A DNA stretch of 35,797 nucleotides from Ophiothrix spiculata (GCA_000969725.1 JXSR01S035614.1), one strand, 5' to 3'. Counted from the first letter of the stretch, positions 19,398-31,080 are shown. Notes: generated from the sequence alone by a model not told the origin. Numbers and translations are program-made.

Positions 19398-21904
19398 CAG
19401 GGCACATGCCTGTCAATTCTTTCATAATTGTGAGTTCCTCCCCTATCCCACCCATGTCTGATTCATAAATTGATGTTATTGTGTACTACCAATTAACTCA
19501 ATCCCAAAACCAAATGGCCACATGTGTAGCTACGAAAACTGAACTGTGTCCTATAAGATGGTACTAATGTTATAGCTACTAAGTAGTAATTAGAATCAGT
19601 GTTGTTATATACAGGGACTACTAGTGTCAATCTCAACACAGTTTTATTTCCTCCTAATGTTGAGGCGATTATCCAACTATTTTTTTATCAGGGCGGACGA
19701 TTTTGATGCAGCAACAATAACGTTTTAACGGCTACTGTTCTTAATATCTATATGGAAAATTAACACGTGATGCAGTGACATGTTTTTATAGGATGTATTT
19801 TTGTTTTGTGGATTTTGATTTTTGTGGAACCCGGGGAACTTGCATTAGGTAGTTGTTATAAAAGCCTCTTGATGGAATTTTTTCAATATAACCGTCTTTG
19901 TGGTCAGCTAATCAAAATGAAATCCTTGTTTTGTGTACTTCCATAGACCTGTGATGTCTCATGGGTTACCTAAGAGGCACCTTCTAATTCTAAACCCAAC
20001 TGCTCATTCTGGTCGGTTTTGGGTGGATGGCTATTGATTATTGCAGCCAGAACCGGTAGCCAACCGCTGGTTGAGTTTTGAAGCGGACCCTAAATTGTTT
20101 AAAAACAAGGTGTGATGTCTTTCATTCTTTATTTATGCCCAGATGCCCAGAGTGAATAAAATCTACCAAAATCAAGATAAGCAGGATTAGCTTAGTCCAA
20201 AGGAAAATGGTCATATATTGATAACTGATGCAGGATTAGTCTGTATGATCACTGCAGCTCATAAAAGGTGGATCATCTTTTATCATGCAAAGTTCCAAAT
20301 CTTGAGTCCTTTTTGGGGAAGTAATTGCCCTGTTTTATGTACATATTTTTAAAATTTCTTAACAGGTGGTGTTTTGTTTTGTCACCAGTGGTTTATTTAT
20401 AGTTTTTACAACAAATCAAATTAATTTATTGTCCCTGTACTTTATTCTTTGTGGGGGAGGGTGGAGCGACTGGTGGAAGAAGGCAGGGGGTAATTGAAAT
20501 CTATACATCATGCACTTAAGACATGCTATCCGAGTCTACGTCTTAAGTTCCTACCAATGAATTTCTACATGCCTAAAGATGAATAAAATTAATGTTTTTC
20601 TGATAATTTTTGGCACACAAACCAAGTCTCATCGATTTGCAGTTGGAATGTATCAAGTTCATAAATCAAGTGACGTGGATTTGCAAAATTCTTGTAAATG
20701 GATCAATTACATGCAGGCCAGTGGAAACTGTTATACGTCAATAATGCTATCCTGTACATGTGCTGTTACGTTTAAATTGAATAGCCCGCGCTGTGGAACA
20801 AATCCTAGTGTTATTGATCCCGGCTACTAGCGGCGCGTATTCGTATGTGTGTGTCGTTCAGAAATTAACAAGAACTGAATTCAGAGGTAATTTTTTAAAA
20901 TCATTTGTTCTTTGCAATTTGGTGTCGCTTGTTGGCGAATTTGATACATTTCGACTTCAAATTGATGATACTTGGTTGGTGTGCAAAGACTTATCAGAAA
21001 AGTGTTAATTTAATTCTTCTGCGAGCACATAGAAATCATAGGTAAGAACTTATTACGTGGAGTTTAGTACATGTAAGAATTGAAGGTCCCATTAACAAAC
21101 CAATTCCCATGCATTTTTCACTTGTAACCGAGATGCAGTCAATAGAGAGCAGGAAGCATTTGTTTTTCATTTTTCAAAGGCTGAGAAAAAGAAGGGTAAT
21201 TGTCCAAGTTATTATTAGTTACGGGTATCCAAATGGAAGAAAGGGGACCATTCCTTTTGTTAAGTTCCTTGGCGTTTCCACAACTGTGTTTGTGCCTTAC
21301 TATTGCAATAGAGTTTGTAGATAACATAGTCTTGGACCATCCATGGTTTTACCAAGCTTAATGGCAGAGATGTATAGGGTGGGCTGGGCTAAAGTGGAAC
21401 TCATGGGAAGTTGGAACATGAAACAAATGAACTAAAATTGTTGTCACAATTCACACTCAAGACAGTGGAAACAAAAATGTGGTTTGCAGTTTGGACTAAG
21501 TGTACTTTCATCCAAAATTTTAGGGTTAGGGTCAAGTCATGGTTTATCGGGTTAGGGTTGGATCATGGTTAGGGTCAATTTTTTGATGGGACCTAAAGTA
21601 TACTTTTTGCTACAGGTCCTTTCATTATATCAGGCTTATGCATTGACTTGAAATGGTGTCCTGTGCTGTGAAATTTTGTCTTATTTTACTTAAGAATTGT
21701 GTAACCTACTTAAGAAACTGCACTAAATCAATATAGCCACTTCTGATAAGAAGTCCATTCCTCTGTAGGTCATGATATTGAATTTTTCTCACACCTATGG
21801 CAGAAAGTTTTCAATGTGTCAATATCCTATGAGTTCCAAATAGCCTCATCTCATCCTATGCATTAAATTCCAATGTTATCCAATTTGATGTTTACAGCAA
21901 GATG

Positions 21905-21913
<9 letters not shown>
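19398..21913. other. Non-coding stretch with one repeat fragment
   Basis: No coding exon seen; three short forward reading frames at 20579-21324 lack any domain, sit in no splice context and have random composition. A copy of the 3146-family element lies at 20013-20090. TTAGGG words occur near 21521-21580, too few and irregular to be telomeric. Confidence 0.6.
20013..20090 (+). repeat. Second copy (partial) of the 3146-3265 MITE family
   Basis: GGGTGGATGGCTATTGATTA, CCAGAACCGGTAGCCAACCG and TTGAGTTTTGAAGCGGACCC match the element at 3146-3265 in order and spacing. The left terminus is degraded, the right end reads GGACCCTAAA. Confidence 0.7.
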
Positions 21914-21916
<3 letters not shown>

Positions 21917-21937
<21 letters not shown>

Positions 21938-21938
21938 C
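21917..21938. repeat. GA microsatellite
   Basis: About eleven GA units, with shorter AGAGAGA words just before it. It lies 25 bp from the left end of the MITE at 21963. Confidence 0.9.
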
Positions 21939-21962
21939 GAAATGTTTTACTGGTCAGGCCTA

Positions 21963-22478
21963 AGGCTAATGAAACTTGATTATTAGTTTCCCATTATTAG
22001 TTTCCCGTCACATTTTTTCCCAAAAAATATGAGGTCATGATTTCATTATTCATTATTTTGGAAAAATTCATTATTCTCAAAACTTTCATTTACATGGTTA
22101 TTGCCTAGATTGTTAATAAAAGACAGTCTTAAAACATGTTTTAATGCTTAGATCGTCATTACAGACATTTTGCAACAGATTTAGAAAAAATTTGAATTTG
22201 TTTTTATGAAAAGAAATTTGCAATTTTTACAATCAATAGAAACATGAGGTAATCCTTTAATCTTCATTATTTACCACATCCCCTACACTAACAACTAAGA
22301 AATACTGCTCATTATGATCAGCAGGGGATGTCAGACATTTTGAGAGTTTCAATTTTGATTATTTCCATTTCAATTTTCAGATAATTGACTTTTTAATGAA
22401 AATAATGAACGTTTTGGTCAAATTGAAAAGGTTATGAGGGTGGGTGATGGGAAACTAATAATCAAGTTTCATTAGCCT
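21963..22478. mobile_element. MITE-like element with long TIRs, about 516 bp
   Basis: AGGCTAATGAAACTTGATTA at the left and its inverted match TAATCAAGTTTCATTAGCCT at the right are exact over the first 20 bases, and the match continues through TTAGTTTCCCAT. Both ends abut TA (21961-21962, and the TA at 22478-22479 overlapping the last T), which would suit a TA target duplication as in Tc1/mariner-derived MITEs. A nested inverted word pair (CATCCCCT near 22277 / AGGGGATG near 22323) is also present. No transposase. Confidence 0.75.
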
Positions 22479-24067
22479 ACTACAAGTGCATTTGATTGAT
22501 GAATGCACAGTTCAATTTTCAAAAATGAAGTCAATTCAAAGGTGGCAATACACAAAGTTGTAATTTTAAAAAGTTCAGTTAGTGGTTTTTCATGTGTTTA
22601 TTTATACCTTGATTTCTCTGTGGTTAAAAACTCTACTCTCTTATCGTCAATTATATGATTTCTATGATGAAAGAGTTTATTTTAAGCCAATATTTTAAAA
22701 GAAGTAAATGTTTTCCACAATTGATAAACCTGCTTGGAATCAGCCCACAAATCATATGACTTTGGACAGCGAGGTTTACTGTACATAGATATTTGTACTG
22801 TACATGGATATTTGTATAATGTTTCAACTTGCTGACAGGTTATGTCCATGTTGAGAGTCATTGTTAATTGCTTTCAGGTATGATATGGTTTAGTAGGACT
22901 TAGAAAGATATGTTAAGTCCATTCTGTTAACAACAAACCAGTTGTGGCTAGTAAAATATGCACTCAAAGATGGTTTTACTTCAACTAACAACATCATAGC
23001 ATGATTATCAACAACCTAACTGAGACAAATCAAATTGAGACTTTATTAATTATTTTTTTAGTAGGTCATTGAAAATAGGTTGTTAAAACATTTTGAGAAA
23101 GCCTTCAAATTACTTGTCAAACTGTAACAGGTAATGTGGAATTTCTTTGCCAATTTGATACAATGAGATAATATGTGTAGTAAAACCACAATCACAAAAA
23201 GGTTTGTTGTTAACAGACATAGACTTTACATGGTTTGGGGTTTTGCTTGTCATTTATAGCCTGTTCTTATGCGCTGGACAATGTTTTTTGACAGCTCAAG
23301 TTTAGCTCTCAGGGATATCTAGGAAAGATGTTTTAATGGAATCATGTAACCAAGCATGTGATTGATAAGATTGACAATCGATTAAGTGTCTTGGTCAATT
23401 CATTAGTTGTGACAGAACTCGCAAAACACTACTGATGTTAAATAATTTACTGTTTTCTGGAATGGCTAGCTGTACACAGAAGTGACTCTTAGACCCTTTA
23501 AAAGTGACCTCCCATCGTTGATATCTTAATTGTGAGGTATTCTTTGGACTCGCCAAATGGCAGATTGTTCTAACTGTCATTGTATTTGGTCAAGCAAGCT
23601 CCAGTTGTACATTGTACCAATTATTCTGTAGCATCTTCCAAATGTCTAGTCGGCTATGACTCTGTTATCATGACAGTTGCAATTACTATTTGTTCATTAT
23701 GACAGCCATGCAACATGACCCTTTTGATTCGCATGATAAAAGAAGTCATTATGATCTTGTATATACTTGGTCAAGTGCATGTAAATCCATGAAATTTAAA
23801 CATCCAGTAGGATGTTCTGTTCAGCCTATACCAGATTTTGAAATGATGCCAATTCTTGGATAGACATGACTCATTTTAGAAATATTCTGTGAAATTAAAA
23901 CGTTTGTAAATGATCAGAATTCCTGCTTGTTATGGTGAGACTAATTGTGCGTTCAGAGTTCTAGTGATTTCATCACAAAACATCACTCGTTGACTACTTA
24001 TATGCAGTCTGCAGCACATGTAAAGACTAGGATTTCAGCATAAGTATATTCGGTAATTTGATATTAT
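22479..24067. other. Non-coding stretch, nothing recognised
   Basis: AT-rich DNA with a 19-bp tandem pair (TACTGTACATAGATATTTG at 22777-22795, and with one change at 22796-22814). No exon, RNA gene or large inverted repeat seen. Confidence 0.6.
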
Positions 24068-24234
24068 ACAAATACAACATGGTTTGAGGGGAAGTAACGC
24101 AAAATACTGTCCCCGAGGTGTTGGATGTTCGAGATTTCCTCCTTCGACTGCGCCTCGGAAGGAAGTCTCGATCATCCAAAACCGAGGGACAGTATTTTGC
24201 AATACTTCTCCGAAATAAACTATGTTGTATTTGT
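24068..24234. mobile_element. Fold-back element, 167 bp, hairpin along most of its length
   Basis: ACAAATACAACAT at 24068-24080 pairs with ATGTTGTATTTGT at 24222-24234. Further inward GCAAAATACTGTCCC pairs with GGGACAGTATTTTGC, CCGAGGTGTTGGAT with ATCCAAAACCGAGG, and CGAGATTTCCTCCTTC with GAAGGAAGTCTCG. Only about 15 bases at the centre are unpaired. This is a typical short hairpin MITE. Target duplication unclear. Confidence 0.7.
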
Positions 24235-24715
24235 TTTACTACACCTCAAAAAAGTCAGAATATAACATGGAAATAAATCTAAAAGTTAATAAATTTAGCA
24301 CTTTGCCGTGAGCCATACAGTAGTACCATGCGGAAGTTTTTACTACTTTCCCAGCGTGTGTGTAACACACAGATGCAACGCGTAAACGCATCCCCGCGCG
24401 GCTGTACTTAAGTATTAACGCATACGCAGAAAAGTAGTCAAAAATACTTTTTACGCGTCTCCACTATTTGACCAATAAAAAGACTGTATTAACTTATAAA
24501 TATTCCAGAGATGTAGTAAATCAAGATATATTTCTCTGTATTTTTAAAATAGGTTATCGATGTATGTTATTGGGCTCATCGATATTTTGATAATAATATC
24601 GATCTATTTCGTGTATGAAGTCTCCATCTCAAGCTAATTATCGATAAAAGTAAGTGTTACTCATCACTTAGCTCCTCTTAAAAATGTCAGTTAAATTACT
24701 GTATAAGTGGTAATT

Positions 24716-24920
24716 AAGCACGAAAATAAATGCACCGCAAAAATTAATGTGTATTTGTTGCAAAGGAAATTCCATACTTGTTCAATGTTCACGTGCGCGA
24801 AAATAAAAACGCGCGAAATGGTCCAAAATTGGCCGTGCGGGAAAATTACTGAGCGCGAAAATATTGGCATTTACAGTACTTATTTCAGCAAACATCGAGC
24901 GATATCTTTTGATGAAATCA
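24716..24920 (+). repeat. Dispersed repeat, CpG-rich copy
   Basis: Aligns with 30907-31080 through AAAATAAATG, GTGTATKTTRT, GAAAATAAAAACGCGCGAAA, AAAATTGG, AAAATTACTG and TCGATGAAA-type words. This copy keeps many CG dinucleotides (ACGTGCGCGAAAATAAAAAC) where the other has TG or CA. Confidence 0.65.
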
Positions 24921-25509
24921 CTAGAATTTTGAACACACCGTAACAATCTATTGTAAACTTCCCCTAGCATTTTGGTTGTGTGTTACTGCATGATCACTGC
25001 TCAGTTTGTTTAGGACATTTCTGGTCTACCCATATTGAAGGTGCTATAAAGCAATTTTTATTTTACAATATTGGCACCATCAATATTATCTTTTTGTATA
25101 TAAATGCACATTTGAATATAGCCAATATAGGACAAACATACAATTCTCTCAGGAAGTGAATGGTCACTTGTGTATGTGAATGGAAAAGAGAAAGGATTTT
25201 GGCGTTTACGGACGGTAAACTATTTTGATTTCGTGTTTGATGAAAAATAACCAGTTCTGAGGAAACAATACAATTGTGAAAATTTGATCAGATTATTTAG
25301 GTTTTTGGAAAATTGGGTTGATTTTTATGTTTGGCAAGTTGTGGAGTGTACAATGAAGTGAATCAATGTGTATTCTTGACTAGGATGGTGAACCATTGAC
25401 AATTGTTTTGGAGCATTCACTATGTATATTATCCAAATTTAGGCTGAGTGAAATCACAAGTCTTTGAGTTAAAAAAGAAGTTAAGGTTAAACCCTATAGG
25501 CTATAGGAC

Positions 25510-25618
25510 AAGTCTGCTGAATTCTGCAAGCTAAGGCTGCTGAATTCTGCAAACTAAGGCTTCTGAATTCTGCAGACTAAGTCTGTTGAATTCTGTAGAT
25601 ATGTCTGCTAAATTCTAC
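25510..25618 (+). repeat. 23-bp minisatellite, four full units and one partial
   Basis: The units are AAGTCTGCTGAATTCTGCAA plus three bases and close variants, starting at 25510, 25533, 25556 and 25579, with a decayed fifth from 25601. Each has a GAATTC core except the last. Non-coding. Confidence 0.85.
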
Positions 25619-26235
25619 CTCCTTGGGTTATGACAAAACAACCTAATTTGTTAGTGAAGGGTGAAACTAATTTTATCAGCAGGACTCATATAACAACATG
25701 GAATAATCAACATTTAAAGCAATCAAGCTATAAACCTGATTAATATATTTGTTGAATAGGATTATCGGGTCACACTTTTTTGCTGTTAAGGTTAAGGTCA
25801 CTTCTGCTTCTGTTTATATACATGTCTTCTTTAAAACACCAATATCCAACTTGCCAAACTTTCATGCATCTCCAGACCACCAAAGCAACCAACAAAACAT
25901 ATAATTTTTCTAGGTGTGAGGCATTAAAAATAATCCATTATTGGGTGGAATATTTACATGAAATGTAAATGAATGTATGCCAAGCACCCTTTCGAAGGTG
26001 ACAAATTGTGAAACTGGCTTTGTACTTTAAAAGTTTGTCTTCACATTCCACCATCAAATGCAGTAGAATATGTATTATCATTATGTAGATTTTGGAGCCA
26101 AGCTCATTAATATTTTTATCTTTGAAGGAACAGAAGGTTGTGCTTTTTTATCTTTGAAGGAAATTGTCAGTGATGATATGTAGTTGGCATTCTTAGTCAC
26201 TGAGTGCGATTTTACTTCCTAATAAGGAATTTTGG

Positions 26236-26635
26236 CCATCCATTATGAGACGATAGATGACAGTGCGTTCAGCGTGAAACGCAGTGGAGCCGCGCGTTCA
26301 AAATCACGGCGCGATTCAGCTATACGCACACATCCGGCGCGAACAGCTATACTGGGTTTGGAATATTTCATGTTTGAATAGGGGTGTACGTTTTTCCAAT
26401 GATAATGTTTATAGTTTTTGGCAATAATTTACATCGTTTTTGGTTTATAAATTACTCAAATATGTGACTAAGAATGAGAATAAAAGATGGCGATTTATTG
26501 TTTTGCCTGTCATCTATCGTCTCATAATGGATGGGCGTACATTATTTTTTCGTAATGGGCACCCCCTGCGGGGGCACCCATTACTCAAAATAATGTACGC
26601 CCATCCATTATGAGACGATAGATGACAGGCAAAAC
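26236..26635. mobile_element. Compound palindrome: three copies of one terminal motif, 400 bp
   Basis: CCATCCATTATGAGACGATA (with GATGACAG) occurs at 26236-26263, inverted at about 26509-26536, and again forward at about 26601-26628. The middle and last copies are the arms of a near-perfect hairpin, 26500-26635, with arms of about 66 bp that include GGCGTACATTATTTTTTCG-type sequence and close on a GC-rich loop (CACCCCCTGCGGGGGCAC). The first and second copies flank a 245-bp CpG-rich interior, as TIRs would. This looks like a MITE with a second end, or solo hairpin, joined to it. Confidence 0.75.
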
Positions 26636-26804
26636 AAGAAATCTTATCTTTAAAGGATGGTAGTATCTGTTTACACATGAAAATTGCAAAGGTCAGATTT
26701 AATTAAAACTTGCAAGCTATAGGCATCTTAGATTTTCCATAGGGAATACTTCAAAACTGTGGAGCCAGTTGCTTATTATTCTAAACAATGTTACCACCCA
26801 GAAC

Positions 26805-26856
26805 TTAACCTGTTCGGGGCGGTCAGCAGCTGGTAGAGTTTTGAAACGGCCCTTAA
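26805..26856 (+). repeat. Fragment of the 3146-family MITE right end
   Basis: GGGGCGGTCAGCAGCTGGTA followed by GAGTTTTGAAACGGCCCTTAA matches the right terminus of the family, here ending in CCCTTAA, which supports a TTAA-flanked right end. Confidence 0.5.
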
Positions 26857-26970
26857 CCTCCTGGATTACCAAGACCTGGCAGACATCGCCAAGTCTCACC
26901 TTCTTTTGAGTAGTAAAGTTCATGAAGACATTCATGTTTGTTACTTTGTACTGAAAATATCAGCAGGACT

Positions 26971-27056
26971 TTGATGGATTGAATACAAAGGAGGGACCCT
27001 AGACTGCCAGACATTGATGGATTTAATACAAAGGAGGGACCCTAGACTGCCACTCT
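26971..27056 (+). repeat. 43-bp tandem duplication
   Basis: TTGATGGATTGAATACAAAG followed by GAGGGACCCTAGACTGCCA occurs at 26971 and again at 27014 with few changes. More diverged ACTGCCACTCTGRAC-like words follow to about 27260, suggesting an older array. Confidence 0.8.
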
Positions 27057-28579
27057 GAACGGCAGATATCTTGAGGGTATTCTAGGATACCACTCTGGAC
27101 TTTCAAGACAGGCAGGACGTTCCAGTTTTCTACTCCAAACTGCAATGGTTTACAGGGTATCCATGAAGATCTGTGCATTCCATATTAACCAACCTGTAGT
27201 CTTGTTTATCTAGACTGCAGAGATCTTTTAGGATATGGCAGAATGCCACTCTGGACTGTAGAATCATCCAGGAAGTCATAAATTTTTCACTGGTTGTCCC
27301 TATTTCTCATGATGTAATAACAGAGAGCGAAAAGTATTCTAGTTTCTTACGATGGTTTTCAAATGCCCAGTGAGTGTCTATTTCTGTCTTTTGACCTTAT
27401 GATCTTTAGTTCATATGAAGCTGTAAAAATCAGTCATGATTATGAATTTCTCTTGGTGCAAATGACTTGAAAAGAGGTATCTTTTTAATACCTGAGACAA
27501 TCTTAGTGTTTGGATTGGACCAAATTGAGATCAAGTTTTGGTAATAGAGAGATTGCACAAATTTTTTGTGTATATGTGAATGAAGAAAATATTCAGAATA
27601 TACATCCATCCATTACTGATGCTGTATTAAAGCTGTGTGGATGCACATTCTCAATGTTTTCCCCATTCCTGTTTACGTAAACAATTTGCACAATCTCTGT
27701 ATTAACTAATTTGGATTGATGACCTTGTGTTGCTTGGTATTAATTACTGAACATTGGATTGTGATGCAAGGGGTCTCAGGTTTGAATCGTGGGGTCGAAT
27801 GTGTGATAAATGGATTTTTCATACAGCTAGATTCAAGGAGATAGTTTTAGGTCTTAGTGGATTAGGGTTATGTACAATGCCTTAATCTATTGATGTTGAG
27901 GACATGAAACAATTCCTTTATGTACCGAGGACAGTCCTTTTCAAGTGCATACATTGTGGATATTTTTAGTAGGATACTAGGGTAACAGAGGACAGTCCTA
28001 ACTTGCATGTTTATTTGCGATGAGTGTCCAAGAATGTTTTTGGCAGTGATTTGGTTCATCTCCTATTAATGCTTGTTGTTAAGAATCTGTATTATTGCAA
28101 GTCTTGCCATATGAACTGTGTGTGTGATATTGAGATATACAGCATATAGATTTGATGAATGGTTGTTGACATTTCACTGTGTGTGCTGTAAAATCTTGTC
28201 TGTGTATCATGGTAGGTATTCATAGGGTAGAGTTGGGTTAGTTGGACCATGTGGGAAGTTGGAACATTGAAGGTTTCTTTCTTGTACCAGAGAACAAATG
28301 CTGCCCAATCTAACATCTAAAACAAGGACCATCAAAATCATTTAGAAATACTATTAGATTGAGGTGCTGAAGAAAATCAGAAGTTTTAGTTATTGTGTAT
28401 GTTTCCATGCTCAAAACTTCGACATTTTGTCTCCTAAATTTTATGTTGGTTGCAAGGAGTTTAAAAAATAGGGAATCCACTCTTTTTGACCACATTGTTA
28501 ACTATATCATAGGAATGGCTGCCATCTTGATTTCTGCTATTGAACGATGATTTATCGTACCACTTTCATATGACCGTTG
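27057..28579. other. Non-coding stretch
   Basis: No exon seen. Contains decayed words of the 43-bp array to about 27260. A segment at 28226-28275 (GTAGAGTTGGGTTAGTTGGA, then GGGAAGTTGGAACAT) resembles 21373-21425, pointing to an unnamed dispersed repeat. A B-box-like GGTTTGAATCG near 27779 has no A box. Confidence 0.55.
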
Positions 28580-28725
28580 ATGCATATTGAAAGTTCAGTA
28601 AATCCGGGAGTTTTCTGCGCGAGCGAGCGACCTTATTACAACTTGTGCGCAATGTCATGTGCACAAATTAGTAATATGGTTGTTTGCTCAGAAACTCCCA
28701 CATTTATGGTACTTTCAAGATGCAT
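28580..28725. mobile_element. Short fold-back element, 146 bp
   Basis: ATGCATATTGAAAGTTCAGT with AAATCCGGGAGTTTTCTG at the left pairs, with scattered mismatches, with CAGAAACTCCCACATTTATG and GTACTTTCAAGATGCAT at the right. CpG-rich at the left arm (CTGCGCGAGCGAGCG). Non-coding. Confidence 0.6.
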
Positions 28726-29702
28726 TATGGGACATACGAAAATGTGCTATTCAGCGTGAGTCTTGAATGCATACACAGTGTGCATGTGAAATAAAACATG
28801 CGTTCTGTTTGTGCGCGAAATCAGTGTTTGGTGCTAGGACTACCTACCGGTACTAGCTTACTACTACCTACCTACTGAACTTGTTTCTTCAAAAATCTTA
28901 GGGTTAATAACTCAAATGGCAGATAGAACCAATACGCCATTTTGAATTCCTTGGGTTTTGTTCTACTGGTAGAGGGCGGTATTTGATTTATTCACCAAAG
29001 TAATGACTTTCAATATTTGTTCTTCCACATGTACCAAATAACCTGATTCTACCCTATTTTCAACTGGAACTGTGTGAGAAGCGAGTTTGCTATCAATGGC
29101 CATGTTCAAGTTTGGTGAACAGCTTTGGACAAGATCATGTGATCAATTTTTTGAATTCCAAATGTATATTTTACTTTTTTGCACAAACTTTTGAAAACAT
29201 GTACAAATATTCAAACATTAATCCACATGTCAGCTGATCAGTGTATTTTCATATTATCATTGCCAACAAGAGCCAGTTTTTAAACTTTTGTTGCTGCTCA
29301 GAACAAAATTTACGATATTTTAACTTTTCCAAAAAAAAAATATGGTCTCGATTTTGTAATTGTATATTGTATAACCACTTGTAATTGCTAATTTTATTAT
29401 TTTTAGATATTTTTAGTAGTGTGATAACTATAAACTGGCAACACTATCAAGTTAAGATGATGTTGTTGAAGGTTTTGTTGATTTTATTTTTATGTTCTTG
29501 TTTTGTATGTGAACAACACCAAAGTGGTACCAAATGTTTGGAGTCAACCTGAAGATTGAGTGATGGATGGCATATATATTTTGATTTTGATCTTGATTTT
29601 TATGAGGTTCAAATTTGATATAGAAGACCCTGTAACAAAATAGTCTTCCACTTGAGTATATAAGACACATGATTTCATTTTTCAGTAGAGTGAAACTGAC
29701 TT
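28726..29702. other. Non-coding stretch, nothing recognised
   Basis: AT-rich; a short TACTACCTACCTACT run near 28850-28875 and an A9 run at 29331. No exon or large inverted repeat. Confidence 0.55.
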
Positions 29703-29826
29703 TAGGCCAAACAATTATTTATTGGACAGTGTAAACTAACACACAGGGTTGGGATTGCATTTCTATATAATGGGCCCTGCACTATGGATGTTTGTTTAAC
29801 TGTCCAGCTAATTATTGTTTGGCCTA
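29703..29826. mobile_element. TA-flanked MITE family, copy 2 (124 bp)
   Basis: TAGGCCAAACAATTATTTAT at the left and ATAGGCCAAACAATAATTAG read inward from the right give the TIR; TTGGACAGT/AACTGTCCA extends it. The interior GGGTTGGGATTGCATTTCTA and GGGCCCTGCACTATGGAT lines up with copy 1 at 5672-5790. The flanks suit a TA duplication. Confidence 0.75.
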
Positions 29827-30906
29827 TCAATGGGTAGACAAGCTGTGACCATCTATCACAAGCCTGCAGTAAAGGTGACATTTTTGAAACCTAAGAAGCG
29901 TCGTTTTCCGACGTAAATGAAATTTTTGCGGATTTGGAAAGGTTTATATTCAAGTTTGTGGTGGGCAGTCAAAATTTTACCTATAAAATGATATATGTAA
30001 AGCGTTGTTTCTTGTGATTTAATTATTTTTAACGGATAAATTTGCTTGATTATTTCAACAACACTGTCAGAAATAAATCAAAAAGACAATGTTAATGAAG
30101 AACATACTGTTTTTAGTTCCTTGGCCAAATTAAAGTACCGGTATCCTGAATAAAATGTACGTGTGCTGAGAAATTATTAAACTTATTTGCAGGTTGATAA
30201 TTGGCTACTTCCACGACTCGTGTTATGTCTGCGGGCAGCAGGATCGGTAGATAACCAGAGTTACGTCGCTTTAATGAGTACACAGTTTATTATGTAACTG
30301 GTTCATAATTAACTGTAGAAGCTCTATCACATGATCAGTCACCTGACTTGGAAGCTGTCACATGACTATTCAGCTGACTGATCCCTGCTGCCCTTGAATG
30401 ATTAAAGTGTGTTTTGTGTTCACTGCAGTGGTTCTAATTTTGTTTCTTATTGAGTATTTTTAAATTATATTTTCCTTTTTTCTTGAGAAGCTTAATAACA
30501 TACATAATCAACAATGGTGAAAAATTGTCAAAATATCTTTGTATATAGCTGATTTGCTCCCCGCTTGTTTTAATTATTATACTGTTGTTATATCATTACT
30601 TGCGAATGTTAACTTTACACGTGGGCTCTAATCATTATTATACCACAAAAAAGTTGGAATTTCAATATATGATTAATAGTTGGCTGTTCCTTTTGAAACT
30701 GTTCCTCTTATTTGTGCAACTTCAGGAGTGTGTATGTTTCTCCTAATCCAATCAGAATGAAAGTGGTTGCATTTGATATGTGAATGAGTCCTTGGGTATG
30801 GTAGATCTCTCTCTACTGCAATTTGAACTATATCTGAAATACAATACATTTGTGGAAGACATAGCAAGAGTAACACTCATTTTTGAGCTACATTTTGCGA
30901 TCAATT
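29827..30906. other. Non-coding stretch, nothing recognised
   Basis: AT-rich. Two near-identical short words (CACATGATCAGTCACCTGACT and CACATGACTATTCAGCTGACT) lie at about 30328-30380. No exon seen. Confidence 0.55.
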
Positions 30907-31080
30907 CTAGCATGAAAATAAATGTACAGTTAAAAATATTGTGTATGTTATGCACACATTACAATTTCCATGTGCAAGAAAATAAAAACACATGAAATGA
31001 CTGAAAATTGGAGGGTCACAAAAATTACTGTATCTGAAAGTTTCCATTTTATTCTATAAATAAGAATTCGATGAAAGATG
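30907..31080 (+). repeat. Dispersed repeat, CpG-depleted copy
   Basis: Same repeat as 24716-24920. Where that copy reads CGTGCGCGAAAATAAAAACG and CGCGAAATG, this one reads CATGTGCAAGAAAATAAAAA and CACATGAAATG. The changes are largely CG to TG or CA, the expected result of methylated-cytosine deamination. Confidence 0.65.

Larger units (their letters stand above)
24235..26235. other. Non-coding stretch with dispersed repeats
   Basis: Contains a CpG-rich patch at about 24300-24460, the dispersed repeat copy at 24716-24920, the 23-bp minisatellite at 25510-25618, and a 17-18-bp direct repeat (TTTTATCTTTGAAGGAA near 26115 and 26145). No exon seen. Confidence 0.6.

Noticed and set aside
20579-21324. 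Cluster of short forward reading frames as a small gene
   Set aside because: Three frames in different phases without splice sites that join them, and no recognisable domain.
21515-21580. Interstitial telomere repeat (TTAGGG words)
   Set aside because: Only a few TTAGGG words, irregularly spaced; not an array.
25510-25618. CRISPR-like array
   Set aside because: The repeats are directly adjacent with no unique spacers, in animal DNA; it is a minisatellite.
27770-27800. SINE or tRNA remnant based on a B-box-like GGTTTGAATCG
   Set aside because: No A box at the right distance and no arms that pair.
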